Origin: Alteromonas sp. BMJM2
GTDB taxonomy: Bacteria; Pseudomonadota; Gammaproteobacteria; Enterobacterales; Alteromonadaceae
Direction of reading: 5' to 3'
Length of the DNA stretch: 64,000 nt
Assembly: GCF_027257845.1 (NCBI RefSeq)
Contig: NZ_JAPVOT010000001.1
Location: 548,923-612,922, forward strand
Shown: piece by piece, positions 37,849-47,195 of the stretch
Numbering within the stretch: the stretch's first letter is position 1
Layout: each line of letters begins with the position of its first letter
The notes under the pieces: generated by a model
What the model saw: only the letters and a program-made list of their open reading frames with translations
Told to the model about the DNA's origin: nothing
The model's database searches: none
Position numbers and translations under genes: made by a program

Positions 37849-38370
37849 CTATTTATATGAGTAGGGTTTTGAAGTGTTCTTTAGCTTTTTAGCTTGGCAA
37901 TAGCAAAAGTGCGGGGTCCAAATAAGCAGATTGAGCAAGATTGCTGTCACTAGGCTAAAAATGACTGAGGCCGGCGTTAACGGAATGGATGGACGAAAGT
38001 TATCGACCACTTTGTTCAATGTAGAATACTGAGCCGGATTAGCCATATAAGTCAGTTTTTCAAAGTAGTGACCATACTCAAGTGTGCGCATGCCTTGCTC
38101 TAATGAATTGATCATTGAGAAACGCTGGGCCTTTTGGGACGCGTTATCTCTTACCAGGGCTTCATCATTTTGTTGAAGGCTGTCTAACATAGCCTCAACA
38201 GAAGAGAAGCCATGTTGCTTGGCTAATTCAGACGATAAGGTAACTTCGTCCCGAATGGCATCGTAATAACCGCTGAGGTACTGTCTGTAATGGTCTGCAA
38301 GAATGGGTACTTGAAGCGTAGCAATAAATAAAACAGCAAAAACAACTTTATCTAAAACGCGCGTGATCAT
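37849..38370 (-). CDS. DUF2937-like membrane protein
   Basis: A 173-aa protein starting MITRVLDKVVFAVLFIATLQ, then VPILADHYRQYLSGYYDAIR, which is the DUF2937 pattern: an N-terminal helix, a periplasmic helical region and a C-terminal membrane helix (ASVIFSLVTAILLNLLIWTP), ending in a basic tail. Function unknown. Single gene; its family assignment is by resemblance only. Confidence 0.65.
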   Translation of the reverse strand: MITRVLDKVVFAVLFIATLQVPILADHYRQYLSGYYDAIRDEVTLSSELAKQHGFSSVEAMLDSLQQNDEALVRDNASQKAQRFSMINSLEQGMRTLEYGHYFEKLTYMANPAQYSTLNKVVDNFRPSIPLTPASVIFSLVTAILLNLLIWTPHFCYCQAKKLKNTSKPYSYK

Positions 38371-38591
38371 TGTCCAACCTCAAGTTAATAAAAAATGCGA
38401 CAGTAAATGGTTTAGAACCACATCAGCATTGACGGGCTTATTAATATTCATGTCACTCAAAATTCATTGCTCTGTATCTGCGAGTTTTAACACATTCACT
38501 GTAATTTAAGTCAATGCACTCGGTATAAAATGCTTACTGAATGTAAACTTCAGCGCACTAGTGATGTGCAGTTTAATAACTGATTGTGCAA

Positions 38592-39857
38592 CTATTTTAA
38601 GTAGTCATAAATAGCATGGGTCAATCTACTCAACTGTTCTGAACTTATTATGTAGGGAGGCATAATGTATACCAATTTACCAAAAGGTCTTATCCACACA
38701 CCATGCTTTACAAAGTGACGCTGTATTTCGGCCACATTCACTGCTTGTACGGCCTCGACCACGCCAATTGCCCCCAGCACACGAACATCAGCTACGCTTG
38801 GCAAGTCTGCACATTTTGCCAATTCGTTCTGTAATTGTTTCTCAATGGCCGGTATCTGCTGCTGCCAATGATTTTCATTGATAATTGACAGGCTTGCATT
38901 GGCCACGGCACAGGCAAGTGGATTACCCATATAGGTAGGCCCGTGCATGAACACCCCCGGCGAACCTTGGCAAACTCCCAATGCCACATCTTCAGTGCAT
39001 AGCGTTGCAGCCATAGTTAAATAGCCACCCGTCAAGGCTTTACCTAAGCACATAATGTCGGGCGTAATACCCGCGTGCTCACACGCAAATAGCTTTCCTG
39101 TGCGTCCAAAGCCGGTGGCAATCTCATCACAAATTAGCAGCACATCATAGGTATCGCACAACTGACGACAGCGCTTTAAATATTCAGGGTGATACATGCG
39201 CATACCACCGGCTCCTTGAACGATGGGCTCTAGTATCAAGGCAGCCATTTGGTGGTGATTTTTCTCAAACAGCTCTTCTAAAACAAGGATGTCGTCTTCG
39301 CTGAAGGTCTGGCCGTAACGAGTTTGAGGGGCGGGGGCGAAAAGCTGTTTACTCAACACACTCTCAAATAAGCTGTGCATGCCGTTAACCGGATCGCACA
39401 CACTCATTGCTGCGAAGGTATCACCGTGGTAGCCATTGCGAGGTGCAACAATTCGTGATTTCTCGGGTCGCCCTTGGCAGGCCCAATACTGAATCGCCAT
39501 TTTAATTGCCACTTCAACAGACACCGAACCTGAATCGGCGAGAAAAACCCGTTCTAGCCCTGCAGGAACCATTTGTAGCAGGGTTTTACATACATCCACT
39601 GCTGGTTGGTGGGTAATGCCACCAAACATGACATGGGAAAAAGCATCTACCTGATCGTGAGCGGCTTTATTTAACACTGGATGATTATAACCGTGTATTG
39701 CTGCCCACCAGCTCGACATGCCGTCTACAAGAACCTCACCAGTAGAGAGCGTCAGTTCAGCGCCATTGGCCCCAGTGACTTCATAGCAGGGAAGTGGATT
39801 TACGGCAGACGTATACGGATGCCAAATATGCTGTTTATCAAATTCAATATTGTTCAA
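38592..39857 (-). CDS. bioA: Adenosylmethionine-8-amino-7-oxononanoate aminotransferase
   Basis: Transfers the amino group of S-adenosylmethionine to KAPA, giving DAPA, the third step from pimeloyl thioester to biotin. A 421-aa class III PLP aminotransferase: [14 protein letters not shown] at the start, [71 protein letters not shown] and the Lys-bearing [16 protein letters not shown]. Divergent from bioBFCD across a 109-bp promoter region, as in E. coli. Confidence 0.97.
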   Translation of the reverse strand: MNNIEFDKQHIWHPYTSAVNPLPCYEVTGANGAELTLSTGEVLVDGMSSWWAAIHGYNHPVLNKAAHDQVDAFSHVMFGGITHQPAVDVCKTLLQMVPAGLERVFLADSGSVSVEVAIKMAIQYWACQGRPEKSRIVAPRNGYHGDTFAAMSVCDPVNGMHSLFESVLSKQLFAPAPQTRYGQTFSEDDILVLEELFEKNHHQMAALILEPIVQGAGGMRMYHPEYLKRCRQLCDTYDVLLICDEIATGFGRTGKLFACEHAGITPDIMCLGKALTGGYLTMAATLCTEDVALGVCQGSPGVFMHGPTYMGNPLACAVANASLSIINENHWQQQIPAIEKQLQNELAKCADLPSVADVRVLGAIGVVEAVQAVNVAEIQRHFVKHGVWIRPFGKLVYIMPPYIISSEQLSRLTHAIYDYLK

Positions 39858-39966
39858 AATTCAACCGTTGGTAAATGTTTTGAAATGGTCAGAGTTGACA
39901 ACTTTGTAATGACGCATAGACTAAGCCAGCATTCTCATTTAGTAAAGAACAAGTAAAGGACAGTCT
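39858..39966. promoter_or_regulatory. bioA-bioB divergent promoter region
   Basis: A plausible bioB promoter is TTGACA (39895-39900), 16-nt spacer, TAGACT (39917-39922). The -35 overlaps GTTGACAAC (39894-39902), which resembles one half of a BirA operator; GTTGGTAAA at 39867-39875 is only a weak candidate for the other half. AAAGGA precedes the bioB ATG. BirA control is expected from pathway and arrangement, but the operator itself is not clear here. Confidence 0.5.
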
Positions 39967-41097
39967 ATGACACTGGCTTCAGCGCAAAAGGCACAAACGA
40001 CAACAATTCGCAACGATTGGTCGAAAGACGAAGTAACCGCTTTGTTTGAAATGCCATTTAATGATTTACTCTTTCAAGCACAGGTCGTGCACAGACAGCA
40101 TTTTAATCCTAATGAAGTTCAGGTGAGTACGTTACTGTCGATTAAAACCGGCGCATGTCCGGAAGATTGTAAATATTGTCCGCAAAGCGCGCGTTACGAC
40201 ACCGGGCTTGAAAAAGAACGTCTTTTAGAAATCGAAAAAGTGATTGAGCGCGCTAAAGAAGCAAAGCAGGTAGGCTCTACCCGTTTTTGCATGGGGGCCG
40301 CATGGCGCAACCCTCGCGACCGCGATATGCCTTATATTGTAAGCATGATTGAAGAGGTGAAAAAGCTGGGGCTTGAAACCTGCATGACCCTTGGCATGCT
40401 TACTCGAGACCAAGCCGTTGCGCTTAAACAAGCAGGGTTAGACTATTACAATCACAACCTTGATACGTCGCCCGAGTACTATGGTGATATTATTACTACG
40501 CGAACCTATGAAGACCGCTTAAATACCCTTGAAAATGTGAGGGAAGCCGGCATGAACGTATGCTCTGGCGGCATTGTTGGTATGGGAGAAACAGCAGCAG
40601 ACAGAGCAAGCATGCTTGTGCAGCTAGCAAACCTGCCTGAACAGCCACAAAGTGTTCCGATTAATATGTTAGTTAAAGTAAAAGGGACACCTTTAGACAG
40701 CGTTGAAGATTTAGACTACTTCGAGTTTATTCGCACTATCGCTGTGGCGCGAATTATGATGCCTAAGTCTCACGTTCGTTTATCGGCAGGTCGAGAGGCA
40801 ATGAACGAACAGATGCAGGCCATGTGTTTTATGGCAGGGGCTAACTCTATATTTTATGGTTGCAAGCTGTTGACTACGTCTAACCCGGATACTCACGAAG
40901 ACGTTATGCTGTTTAAAAAGCTGGGCATCAACACGGAAAGGACCCGCGACTTTTCTGACGAAGCCCATCAACAAGTACTAGAAGAAGAAATTGCACAGCA
41001 AGCTGAGGGCGACGCTGACGCACTTTTTTACGATGCTAGTAAGCCAAAATCTGCTAAGGCTTCTTTGAAAAACGAATCGAATACCGCAGAGGCCTAA
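39967..41097 (+). CDS. bioB: Biotin synthase
   Basis: Radical SAM enzyme inserting sulfur into dethiobiotin. The CxxxCxxC motif (C64, C68, C71 in [13 protein letters not shown]) binds the SAM 4Fe-4S cluster; [17 protein letters not shown] C-terminal sequence and the Arg-bearing [10 protein letters not shown] contribute the 2Fe-2S site. The protein is 376 aa, with a C-terminal extension of ~25 residues ([14 protein letters not shown]) beyond the usual ~346 aa. First gene of bioBFCD; its stop codon overlaps the bioF start by one base. Confidence 0.97.
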   Translation: MTLASAQKAQTTTIRNDWSKDEVTALFEMPFNDLLFQAQVVHRQHFNPNEVQVSTLLSIKTGACPEDCKYCPQSARYDTGLEKERLLEIEKVIERAKEAKQVGSTRFCMGAAWRNPRDRDMPYIVSMIEEVKKLGLETCMTLGMLTRDQAVALKQAGLDYYNHNLDTSPEYYGDIITTRTYEDRLNTLENVREAGMNVCSGGIVGMGETAADRASMLVQLANLPEQPQSVPINMLVKVKGTPLDSVEDLDYFEFIRTIAVARIMMPKSHVRLSAGREAMNEQMQAMCFMAGANSIFYGCKLLTTSNPDTHEDVMLFKKLGINTERTRDFSDEAHQQVLEEEIAQQAEGDADALFYDASKPKSAKASLKNESNTAEA

Positions 41098-42359
41098 TGT
41101 CTTTTTCTTGGTTAGAAGATGCTCTTACTCAGCGAGCCCAAGAGGGCTTGCTGCGTCAACGCGTGTGTCAGCAGTACGAAAAAGACAACGTTATTTGTAT
41201 TAATGGCGATCATTATCTCAATTTCTCTAGCAACGATTACCTCGGTATGCGTCAGCATGAGGGCGTGCTGCAAAGTTACGTTGAAGGCCTTGCTCAATTT
41301 GGCGCGGGCAGCGGTGCATCGCCGCTAGTTACAGGGCACACACAGGCTCACCTAGCGCTAGAGGCTACCCTTGCCGACGGGCTAAATCGTGAAGCTGCAC
41401 TGTTATTCAGCTCTGGCTTTGCTGCAAATCAGGCTGTGTGTATGGCGCTTTTTGGCCAAGGCTCAGCAAACGCAGCTGCAACGCAATTGTCGTCTATTAT
41501 TGCTGATAAGCTCATGCATGCTTCCTTTCTAGAAGGGGCAATGTCACTGGGAAAGAAGGTCTCGCTTCGCCGGTTTCGACACAACAATGTTGAACACTTG
41601 GCAACGCTGCTGTCTGGCGGTGGGTCGCAAGCTAACGATACGCTTATCGCCAGTGAGGGTGTGTTTAGTATGGATGGCGACCGAGCACCTGTAAAAGAGA
41701 TAGCTGCGTTAGCTGAGCAACATCACGCGTGGTTTATGCTTGATGATGCCCATGGAATGGGTGTTTATGGGGAAAACGGATTTGGTACAGTTGAGGAACT
41801 ACAGTTAAGTCAAAGCCAAGTGCCTATTGTAATGGGAACCTTCGGCAAAGCTATTGGCACAGGCGGTGCATTTATCGCGGGTAGCCAAATACTCATAGAT
41901 TATTTGGTGAATTTTTCAAAGCATTATATTTACTCAACGGCCATGCCGCCTGCGCAAGCTGTTGCCACCTTGTATTCGCTAACGAATATTGCCACCGATA
42001 CATCGCGCCGAGAGATGCTAAGCAACAATATCGAACATTTTAGAGCTCGGTTTGGTCAAGAATTTGGAAAATCTTCCGTGAGCGATAGAGAAGAGCGACT
42101 AGACGCAGTAGCCAGTAGCGGCCTCTCTCTCGTTAGCTCTCAAAGCGCGATTCAGCCAATCATCGTTGGCTGCCCTAAGAAAGCAATAGCGCTGAGTGAA
42201 GCCTTGAAGAAACGTGGCATGTGGGCGAGCGCTATTCGCCAGCCAACGGTACCCAAAAATGAAGACAGGCTGCGTATTACCCTAACGGCCACTCATACTG
42301 AGCAAGATATCGATATGTTAATTGACGCGCTTTCTTTGGCGAATGAGGCAGTATCATGA
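41097..42359 (+). CDS. bioF: 8-amino-7-oxononanoate synthase
   Basis: PLP-dependent condensation of pimeloyl-ACP with alanine to KAPA. The alpha-oxoamine synthase signatures are present: SSNDYLGMRQH, GAGSGASPLVTGHTQAHLAL, DDAHGMGVYGENG and the Lys-bearing GTFGKAIGTGGAF. At 420 aa it is longer than E. coli BioF (384 aa), with an inserted stretch near residue 325 (SSVSDREERLDAVASSG). Translation is likely coupled: TAATG overlap with bioB and ATGA overlap with bioC. Confidence 0.96.
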   Translation: MSFSWLEDALTQRAQEGLLRQRVCQQYEKDNVICINGDHYLNFSSNDYLGMRQHEGVLQSYVEGLAQFGAGSGASPLVTGHTQAHLALEATLADGLNREAALLFSSGFAANQAVCMALFGQGSANAAATQLSSIIADKLMHASFLEGAMSLGKKVSLRRFRHNNVEHLATLLSGGGSQANDTLIASEGVFSMDGDRAPVKEIAALAEQHHAWFMLDDAHGMGVYGENGFGTVEELQLSQSQVPIVMGTFGKAIGTGGAFIAGSQILIDYLVNFSKHYIYSTAMPPAQAVATLYSLTNIATDTSRREMLSNNIEHFRARFGQEFGKSSVSDREERLDAVASSGLSLVSSQSAIQPIIVGCPKKAIALSEALKKRGMWASAIRQPTVPKNEDRLRITLTATHTEQDIDMLIDALSLANEAVS

Positions 42360-43327
42360 AAGAGGTTAGCGCTCTACAAGCTAATGCCGCTCATGAAATA
42401 GGCGTTGACGTTGCAACAAAATTAAACATTTTTGATCCATCGTATAAGGCTACAAGAAGCATTCACTCAGATACCACGCTTGCCAAAAGCAGTGCCTCTA
42501 AAAATACAAAAGTTGGCCAGGGTATAAACATAAAAATAGACGTAGATTCAAACACTAGAATGGGTATAAGCGAAAAAGCCGTTGCCGAGCGCTTCTCAAA
42601 AGCGGCGTCCCGCTACGACAGGCTAGCCGCTATTCAGCATTCGATTGCTGAGCAAGGGTTACGGAACCTACCAGTCCGGCTTAATGGTGTTGCCCTAGAT
42701 ATTGGGTGTGGAACAGGCGTTCACACTCAATCGCTTAACAATCGAGGGTTGCAAGCCGTTGGCGTTGATATTGCCGAGGGCATGTTAGCGTTAGCGGGCA
42801 ATAACTACCCCCATCTCACTTTTAAACAGGGCAGTGCCCAAGCGTTACCTTTCGATAGCAACACGATTGATGTGGCTTATTCATCGATGGCACTGCAGTG
42901 GGCCAATAGCCCAAGCTGCGTAGCAAAAGAAATTCATCGAGTGCTTAAAAACGGTGCCATTGCTGAGCTGGCTATTATGGTTTCCGGTTCATTTGAAGAG
43001 CTTACCAGAGCCCGCAGAGTCGCCCAGCTGCCTACGGCAACGACTCCTTTACCGACTGGAACTACCTGGTATGCTGCATTTCGCGACACGAAGTTGGCGG
43101 TAAAGCGAATTATCACACGAGATTACGTGGATAGTCATAGCGATATGATGTCGCTTCTTCGTTCCGTTAAAGGAATAGGTGCGGGCGAAACGGGCAAGCA
43201 ACAGAAAATGCTGAGTCGTCAGGATATTCAAAAATTGAGTAAGGCTTATCCAAAAATCCATAGCAAAGTAGCGTGTTTTCCACTTACTTACCGGGTATGC
43301 CATTTTAGATTGGAAAAACATGCATGA
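42356..43327 (+). CDS. bioC: Malonyl-ACP O-methyltransferase with N-terminal extension
   Basis: Methylates malonyl-ACP so that fatty acid synthase can build the pimeloyl chain. The SAM motif ALDIGCGTGVHTQSL and the AVAERFSKAASRYDRLA entry sequence are typical of BioC. The first ~68 residues, before the usual N-terminus at MGISEKAV (42560), are Ser/Lys/Asn-rich and not part of the methyltransferase fold. The 42356 ATG is kept because it overlaps the bioF stop as ATGA; the internal start at 42560 has no clear ribosome binding site. 323 aa against 251 in E. coli. Confidence 0.9.
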   Translation: MKEVSALQANAAHEIGVDVATKLNIFDPSYKATRSIHSDTTLAKSSASKNTKVGQGINIKIDVDSNTRMGISEKAVAERFSKAASRYDRLAAIQHSIAEQGLRNLPVRLNGVALDIGCGTGVHTQSLNNRGLQAVGVDIAEGMLALAGNNYPHLTFKQGSAQALPFDSNTIDVAYSSMALQWANSPSCVAKEIHRVLKNGAIAELAIMVSGSFEELTRARRVAQLPTATTPLPTGTTWYAAFRDTKLAVKRIITRDYVDSHSDMMSLLRSVKGIGAGETGKQQKMLSRQDIQKLSKAYPKIHSKVACFPLTYRVCHFRLEKHA

Positions 43328-44013
43328 AACAATACTTCATTACCGGCACAGACACCGAAGTAGGCAAAACCTACGTTACATGCCAGCTTCTTGAAGCAGC
43401 GTCACAATTAGGGCATAAGGCGATTGGTTATAAGCCAATAAGCGCGGGGTGCGACCTTGTTGATGGTGAATGGGTAAACGAAGATGCCGCTGCTATCCAG
43501 AAATCTAACAGCATTGACTTACCAATTAGCGAGATAAACCCCATTGCCCTTAAACCGCCCATCGCACCGCATATTGCTGCTGTTGAAGCAAAAGTAGTGC
43601 TTAGCGACGAAAAAATAATAGAGGGGCTGGGAAACCTGCAAGCCTACAAGCCAGATTTATTATTAATGGAGGGGGCTGGTGGCTGGCGCTTACCGCTGAA
43701 TGTGGGTGATGACACCATGCCAACCCGATTCTTATCTGATGTAGTGGCATCCATTGGTATGGATGTCATTTTAGTGGTTGGCATGCGCTTGGGGTGCTTA
43801 AATCATGCTTTACTTACTGCTGAAGCAATAAGACGTGACGGGCTTAACATTGCGGGCTGGGTAGCCAACGACATTACTGGCAATATGACCCGCTACAGCG
43901 ATAATCTAGCGTCGTTAAAAGCAATGCTGCCAGAGCCGTTGTTAGCCGAAATTCCTTTCGGCCAACAACCAAGTGACGACAGATTAGCTCTCGCGATTAA
44001 GCAAATCTGTTAG
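43324..44013 (+). CDS. bioD: Dethiobiotin synthetase
   Basis: ATP-dependent carboxylation and ring closure of DAPA to dethiobiotin. P-loop GTDTEVGKTYVTCQLL at residues 6-21, GYKPISAGCD, and LMEGAGGWRLPLN follow the family. 229 aa, as in E. coli (225). The start overlaps the bioC stop as ATGA. Last gene of bioBFCD; its 3' end overlaps the convergent peptidase gene by 30 bp. Confidence 0.96.
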   Translation: MKQYFITGTDTEVGKTYVTCQLLEAASQLGHKAIGYKPISAGCDLVDGEWVNEDAAAIQKSNSIDLPISEINPIALKPPIAPHIAAVEAKVVLSDEKIIEGLGNLQAYKPDLLLMEGAGGWRLPLNVGDDTMPTRFLSDVVASIGMDVILVVGMRLGCLNHALLTAEAIRRDGLNIAGWVANDITGNMTRYSDNLASLKAMLPEPLLAEIPFGQQPSDDRLALAIKQIC

Positions 44014-44706
44014 ATCGGCCCCAAGGGCAATGGGCGATTTATCATTTCCTAAAAATAGATAACCTTCCTTTTCTCCAACTAACGTAAGCTTATTGTTAGT
44101 GAGCGTTAGCGCGGTACCTTCTCGAATAGCCACTACGGGGGTAGTGGGGTTCAGTGCTGTAAATTCGAAAAGCCGTTGATCACGGGTTTCACCATTAAAA
44201 CCCTCAGGTTGATAATCGGTGTAGTGCGGGTTTAACTGAAAAGGAACCACATTTAATGCTTCGAAACTGGGCGGCTCGATAATAGGCATATCGTTTGTTG
44301 TTCTAATCGATTGACCGCATATATTAGAGCCAGCACTCCAGCCAATATAGGGAGTTGCATCTGCGATGGCATGCTTGATGGGCACCATTAACGCACCGGC
44401 GTACAAGGTTGAGAGTAGATGAAAGGTATTACCGCCACCAACCACAATGCTTTGACCGTTTTCTTTGGCATGATGAATGGCTGATACTGGATCCTCTACA
44501 GTATGCAATCCAGTGACATTACACTCTGGCAGAGCCTCGGCGACCTTATTCACGTATTCGTCATAGGTGCCGGTTACGGCCGCATAAGGCACGAATAGGA
44601 GGTCGCGAATATTTCCTAAGTGTGCAAGAATATGAGGCCTTGCATGTTCAAGGTATGCCTCGTCACCCTGACGAGAACTACTAAGCATTAGTGCATGTGC
44701 GGTCAT
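43984..44706 (-). CDS. pepE: Peptidase E (alpha-aspartyl dipeptidase, family S51)
   Basis: Cleaves Asp-X dipeptides in the cytoplasm. Ser124 in IGWSAGSNICGQS is the S51 nucleophile; LNPHYTDYQPEGF provides the His, and VGGGNTFHLLSTL is the conserved Gly-rich loop. The 240-aa length is close to Salmonella PepE (229 aa). Convergent with bioD, with the last ~10 codons of each overlapping. Confidence 0.92.
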   Translation of the reverse strand: MTAHALMLSSSRQGDEAYLEHARPHILAHLGNIRDLLFVPYAAVTGTYDEYVNKVAEALPECNVTGLHTVEDPVSAIHHAKENGQSIVVGGGNTFHLLSTLYAGALMVPIKHAIADATPYIGWSAGSNICGQSIRTTNDMPIIEPPSFEALNVVPFQLNPHYTDYQPEGFNGETRDQRLFEFTALNPTTPVVAIREGTALTLTNNKLTLVGEKEGYLFLGNDKSPIALGADLTDLLNRES

Positions 44707-44862
44707 ACAAACTCCACAAAATCATAGATATAAATTTACGCTGGCTAACGTAAGGTCAATTACTGCAAGAGTACGCTAAATTGCCGTTAAAGTTTAGTGC
44801 GGCGAACTTTATGTTGCTGTGGTGTTCGTATCGATAGTCTTACGTAGGTTAAAGGAACGTAA

Positions 44863-45345
44863 ATGAAGCAATCTATATCGGTTTTATTTGTCTGTTTAGG
44901 AAATATTTGTCGTTCTCCTACAGCAGAGGCAGTGTTCAAACATAAAGCGGCAGAGGCAGGGTTAGATCTCTTCATTGATTCTGCAGGTACGCATGGTTAT
45001 CACATTGGCAAGCAGCCTGATAAGCGTTCACAGGCTGCAGGCGTGGAGCGAGGCTACAGTTTTAAAGGCTTGAAGTGTCGTCGTGTTCAAGAGAGTGACT
45101 TCGAAAAATTTGATTATATATTGGCGATGGACGAGAGTAATCTTGCTAATTTGCATGGTATGTGTCCCGCTCAATATCACGAAAAAATAAGCCTGTTTCT
45201 CGACTTTTGTGATGAAGATGAAAAAGAGGTTCCAGATCCTTATTACGGCGGCAAAAAAGGATTTGAATTAGTGCTCGACCTCATCGAGTCGGCCTCGGAT
45301 GGTTTGGTTGCCCATATAAAAAATTCACTCAATAACGCAATGTAA
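44863..45345 (+). CDS. Low molecular weight protein-tyrosine phosphatase
   Basis: A 160-aa phosphatase. The P-loop CLGNICRS (Cys11 nucleophile, Arg17) is the signature, and DPYYGGKKGFE near residue 127 carries the general-acid Asp. This resembles the stand-alone LMW-PTP of the YfkJ/eukaryotic type more than capsule-locus Wzb. It lies 18 nt upstream of btuC on the same strand, so the three genes are probably co-transcribed. Substrate unknown. Confidence 0.93.
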   Translation: MKQSISVLFVCLGNICRSPTAEAVFKHKAAEAGLDLFIDSAGTHGYHIGKQPDKRSQAAGVERGYSFKGLKCRRVQESDFEKFDYILAMDESNLANLHGMCPAQYHEKISLFLDFCDEDEKEVPDPYYGGKKGFELVLDLIESASDGLVAHIKNSLNNAM

Positions 45346-45363
45346 TAACAAGGCCGGCATACG

Positions 45364-46323
45364 TTGATAAATCCTAAAGCAACGATTGTTGCGGTTGCAT
45401 CATTATTTGTTATTGCGTTGGTAGGCGTGCTCGCTGTGGTGGCGTTCTCAGATTCACCCACCCCGCTAAAACTACATATTTTATATCAACTTCAGCTGCC
45501 CCTTGTACTTACGGCGACCTTAGTTGGGGCAGCATTATCGGTAAGCGGTGCTACCTTACAAGTCGTGCTTAGAAATCCATTAGCAGACCCCGGAATTGTT
45601 GGCATTACCAGCGGCGCAAGTCTTGTGGCGGCGGTGCTGTTACTGATAACGCCGAATTGGGCAAGTGCATATCTTCACTACTTACTACCTTTAGGTTGCT
45701 TTGTTGGGGCGCTGGCAACCACGTTTACTATTTATAAACTGGCCAGAAAGCTGCTCAGTTCTTCTACCGCGGTTATCTTGTCAGGGATTGCAATATCAAC
45801 GTTAAGCGGGGCAATTATTGCCTGGCTCTACTTATTCAGCGATGCTAATTCACTAAGAAATCTGACCTTCTGGTTAATGGGAAGTTTGTACCAAACCACG
45901 TGGCCAATATTGCTTGTGGGGGGGCCTTTAATTATTGCAGCGCTGTGGTACCAGTTTGCAAAAGCAGGGAGTTACAACAGGCTATATGCTGGTGATGTGG
46001 CTGCAACAAGTAGCGGTGTAAATGTGCATCAGCTTACCGAACGCAGTTTAATAGCCTGTGCAATTGCGGTAGGGGCTGCAGTCTCAATGGCCGGCTCTAT
46101 TGCGTTTGTGGGGCTGTTAATACCACACATTCTTCGTTTACTGATTGGACACAATAATAAGTTTCTTCTGCCACTGTGCGCGTTAGCCGGGGCAACCCTG
46201 CTGCTGCTTGTTGCACTGTGCTCAGAGCTTACCAGAGCAATCACTCTGCCGGTGTCGATGATCACCGCTACCCTTGGCGGGCCGCTGCTTATCTGGGCGT
46301 TGTTAAAAGGTCAGCTGCGATGA
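45364..46323 (+). CDS. btuC: Vitamin B12 ABC transporter permease
   Basis: A 319-aa FecCD/BtuC-type permease with about ten helices; segments LVGAALSVSGATLQVVLRNP, LADPGIVGITSGASLVAAVL and GSIAFVGLLIPHILRLLIGH are family hallmarks. It starts at TTG with AAGG upstream. The stop overlaps the btuD start as ATGA. B12 rather than siderophore specificity is inferred from overall style; the FecCD family alone does not distinguish them. No btuF binding-protein gene is in the window. Confidence 0.85.
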   Translation: MINPKATIVAVASLFVIALVGVLAVVAFSDSPTPLKLHILYQLQLPLVLTATLVGAALSVSGATLQVVLRNPLADPGIVGITSGASLVAAVLLLITPNWASAYLHYLLPLGCFVGALATTFTIYKLARKLLSSSTAVILSGIAISTLSGAIIAWLYLFSDANSLRNLTFWLMGSLYQTTWPILLVGGPLIIAALWYQFAKAGSYNRLYAGDVAATSSGVNVHQLTERSLIACAIAVGAAVSMAGSIAFVGLLIPHILRLLIGHNNKFLLPLCALAGATLLLLVALCSELTRAITLPVSMITATLGGPLLIWALLKGQLR

Positions 46324-47090
46324 GTATGGTGCTTCATTTAACCAATATTAGTCTCACCAACCGCTTACAAGTTGATTCCCTGCATGCTGTAAAAGGGGAG
46401 TGCATACACCTTCTTGGCCCAAACGGTGCGGGAAAAAGTTCCTTGATGGCCGTTATTGCCGGTCTTATTACTCCAGAGCAAGGTGAAGTGGTGCTATGCG
46501 ATAAAGCACTAGGCGCTTGGTCACTTGCCGAGTTAGCGTCACTGAGAACCATGTTGTCGCAACAGTTGGAGTCGAACTTTGCCTTACGTGTGGGTGAGTA
46601 CTTATCGTTTTATGCTCACAGTCATCGCGATAATCTTCTTATTCCAGCTATGCTGGAACGCGCGCTTGAAGTAGAGTTATTTCTCGACAAGCCCCTTACG
46701 CATCTTTCTGGAGGGGAGCGACAGCGAGTAGAGATTTGTCGGGCACTGCTACAAATTTGGCCTCAGCTGGAAGCAGGGGAAGGCATTGCTATTCTCGATG
46801 AACCCCTGCAAGGGCTAGACATTCGACATCAATATGCAGTCGCGACACTTATCCAAGCTCTATGCGCTAAAGGCAACACCATTATTATGAGTTCTCATGA
46901 TATAGCGCTAAGTGCAAATTACTGCACTTCTCTGTGGCTGATGAACAAAGGGCGTATTATTGCTAGCGGTGCTCCGCATTTGGTGGCCACTCAGAATAAT
47001 TTAGAAAGCGTGTTTGAGTGTCATTTTGCAATAAGCAAGAAGAAAAACTTTCTAGAAATTCAAGTTTGCGCGCCTATCACCCTCGAATAA
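46320..47090 (+). CDS. btuD: Vitamin B12 ABC transporter ATPase
   Basis: A 256-aa ABC ATPase: Walker A GPNGAGKSSL, signature LSGGERQRVEICRAL, Walker B GIAILDEPLQGLD, then SSHDIALSANYC with the switch His. It pairs with BtuC to drive import. The start is fixed at 46320 by the ATGA overlap with the btuC stop; the frame runs further upstream inside btuC but that part is not ABC-like. Confidence 0.9.
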   Translation: MSMVLHLTNISLTNRLQVDSLHAVKGECIHLLGPNGAGKSSLMAVIAGLITPEQGEVVLCDKALGAWSLAELASLRTMLSQQLESNFALRVGEYLSFYAHSHRDNLLIPAMLERALEVELFLDKPLTHLSGGERQRVEICRALLQIWPQLEAGEGIAILDEPLQGLDIRHQYAVATLIQALCAKGNTIIMSSHDIALSANYCTSLWLMNKGRIIASGAPHLVATQNNLESVFECHFAISKKKNFLEIQVCAPITLE

Positions 47091-47129
47091 GTATGTTAAA
47101 ATATACAAATATTTTTTTAGCGTCCGTAA

Positions 47130-47154
47130 GCATGTTTTTACAGGCATGTTTTTA
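47130..47154 (+). repeat. 11-bp direct repeat upstream of DAHP synthase
   Basis: GCATGTTTTTA occurs at 47130-47140 and 47144-47154, a 14-bp period. It lies 42-66 nt before the DAHP synthase start in an AT-rich leader. A regulatory site is possible. Confidence 0.55.
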
Positions 47155-47195
47155 AAGACATATTTGTACACTGACGCATTTTCAGGAGAGTACCG

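Noticed and set aside
39858..39966. A complete BirA operator between bioA and bioB
   Set aside because: Only one half-site-like GTTGACAAC is convincing; the other half is too poor to call, so it is recorded as a promoter region only.
44707..44862. Cobalamin riboswitch upstream of the phosphatase-btuCD genes
   Set aside because: No B12-box-like sequence is visible in this 156-bp stretch.
46176..46319. N-terminal extension of the btuD frame into btuC
   Set aside because: Not ABC-like; the ATGA overlap with the btuC stop fixes the start at 46320.
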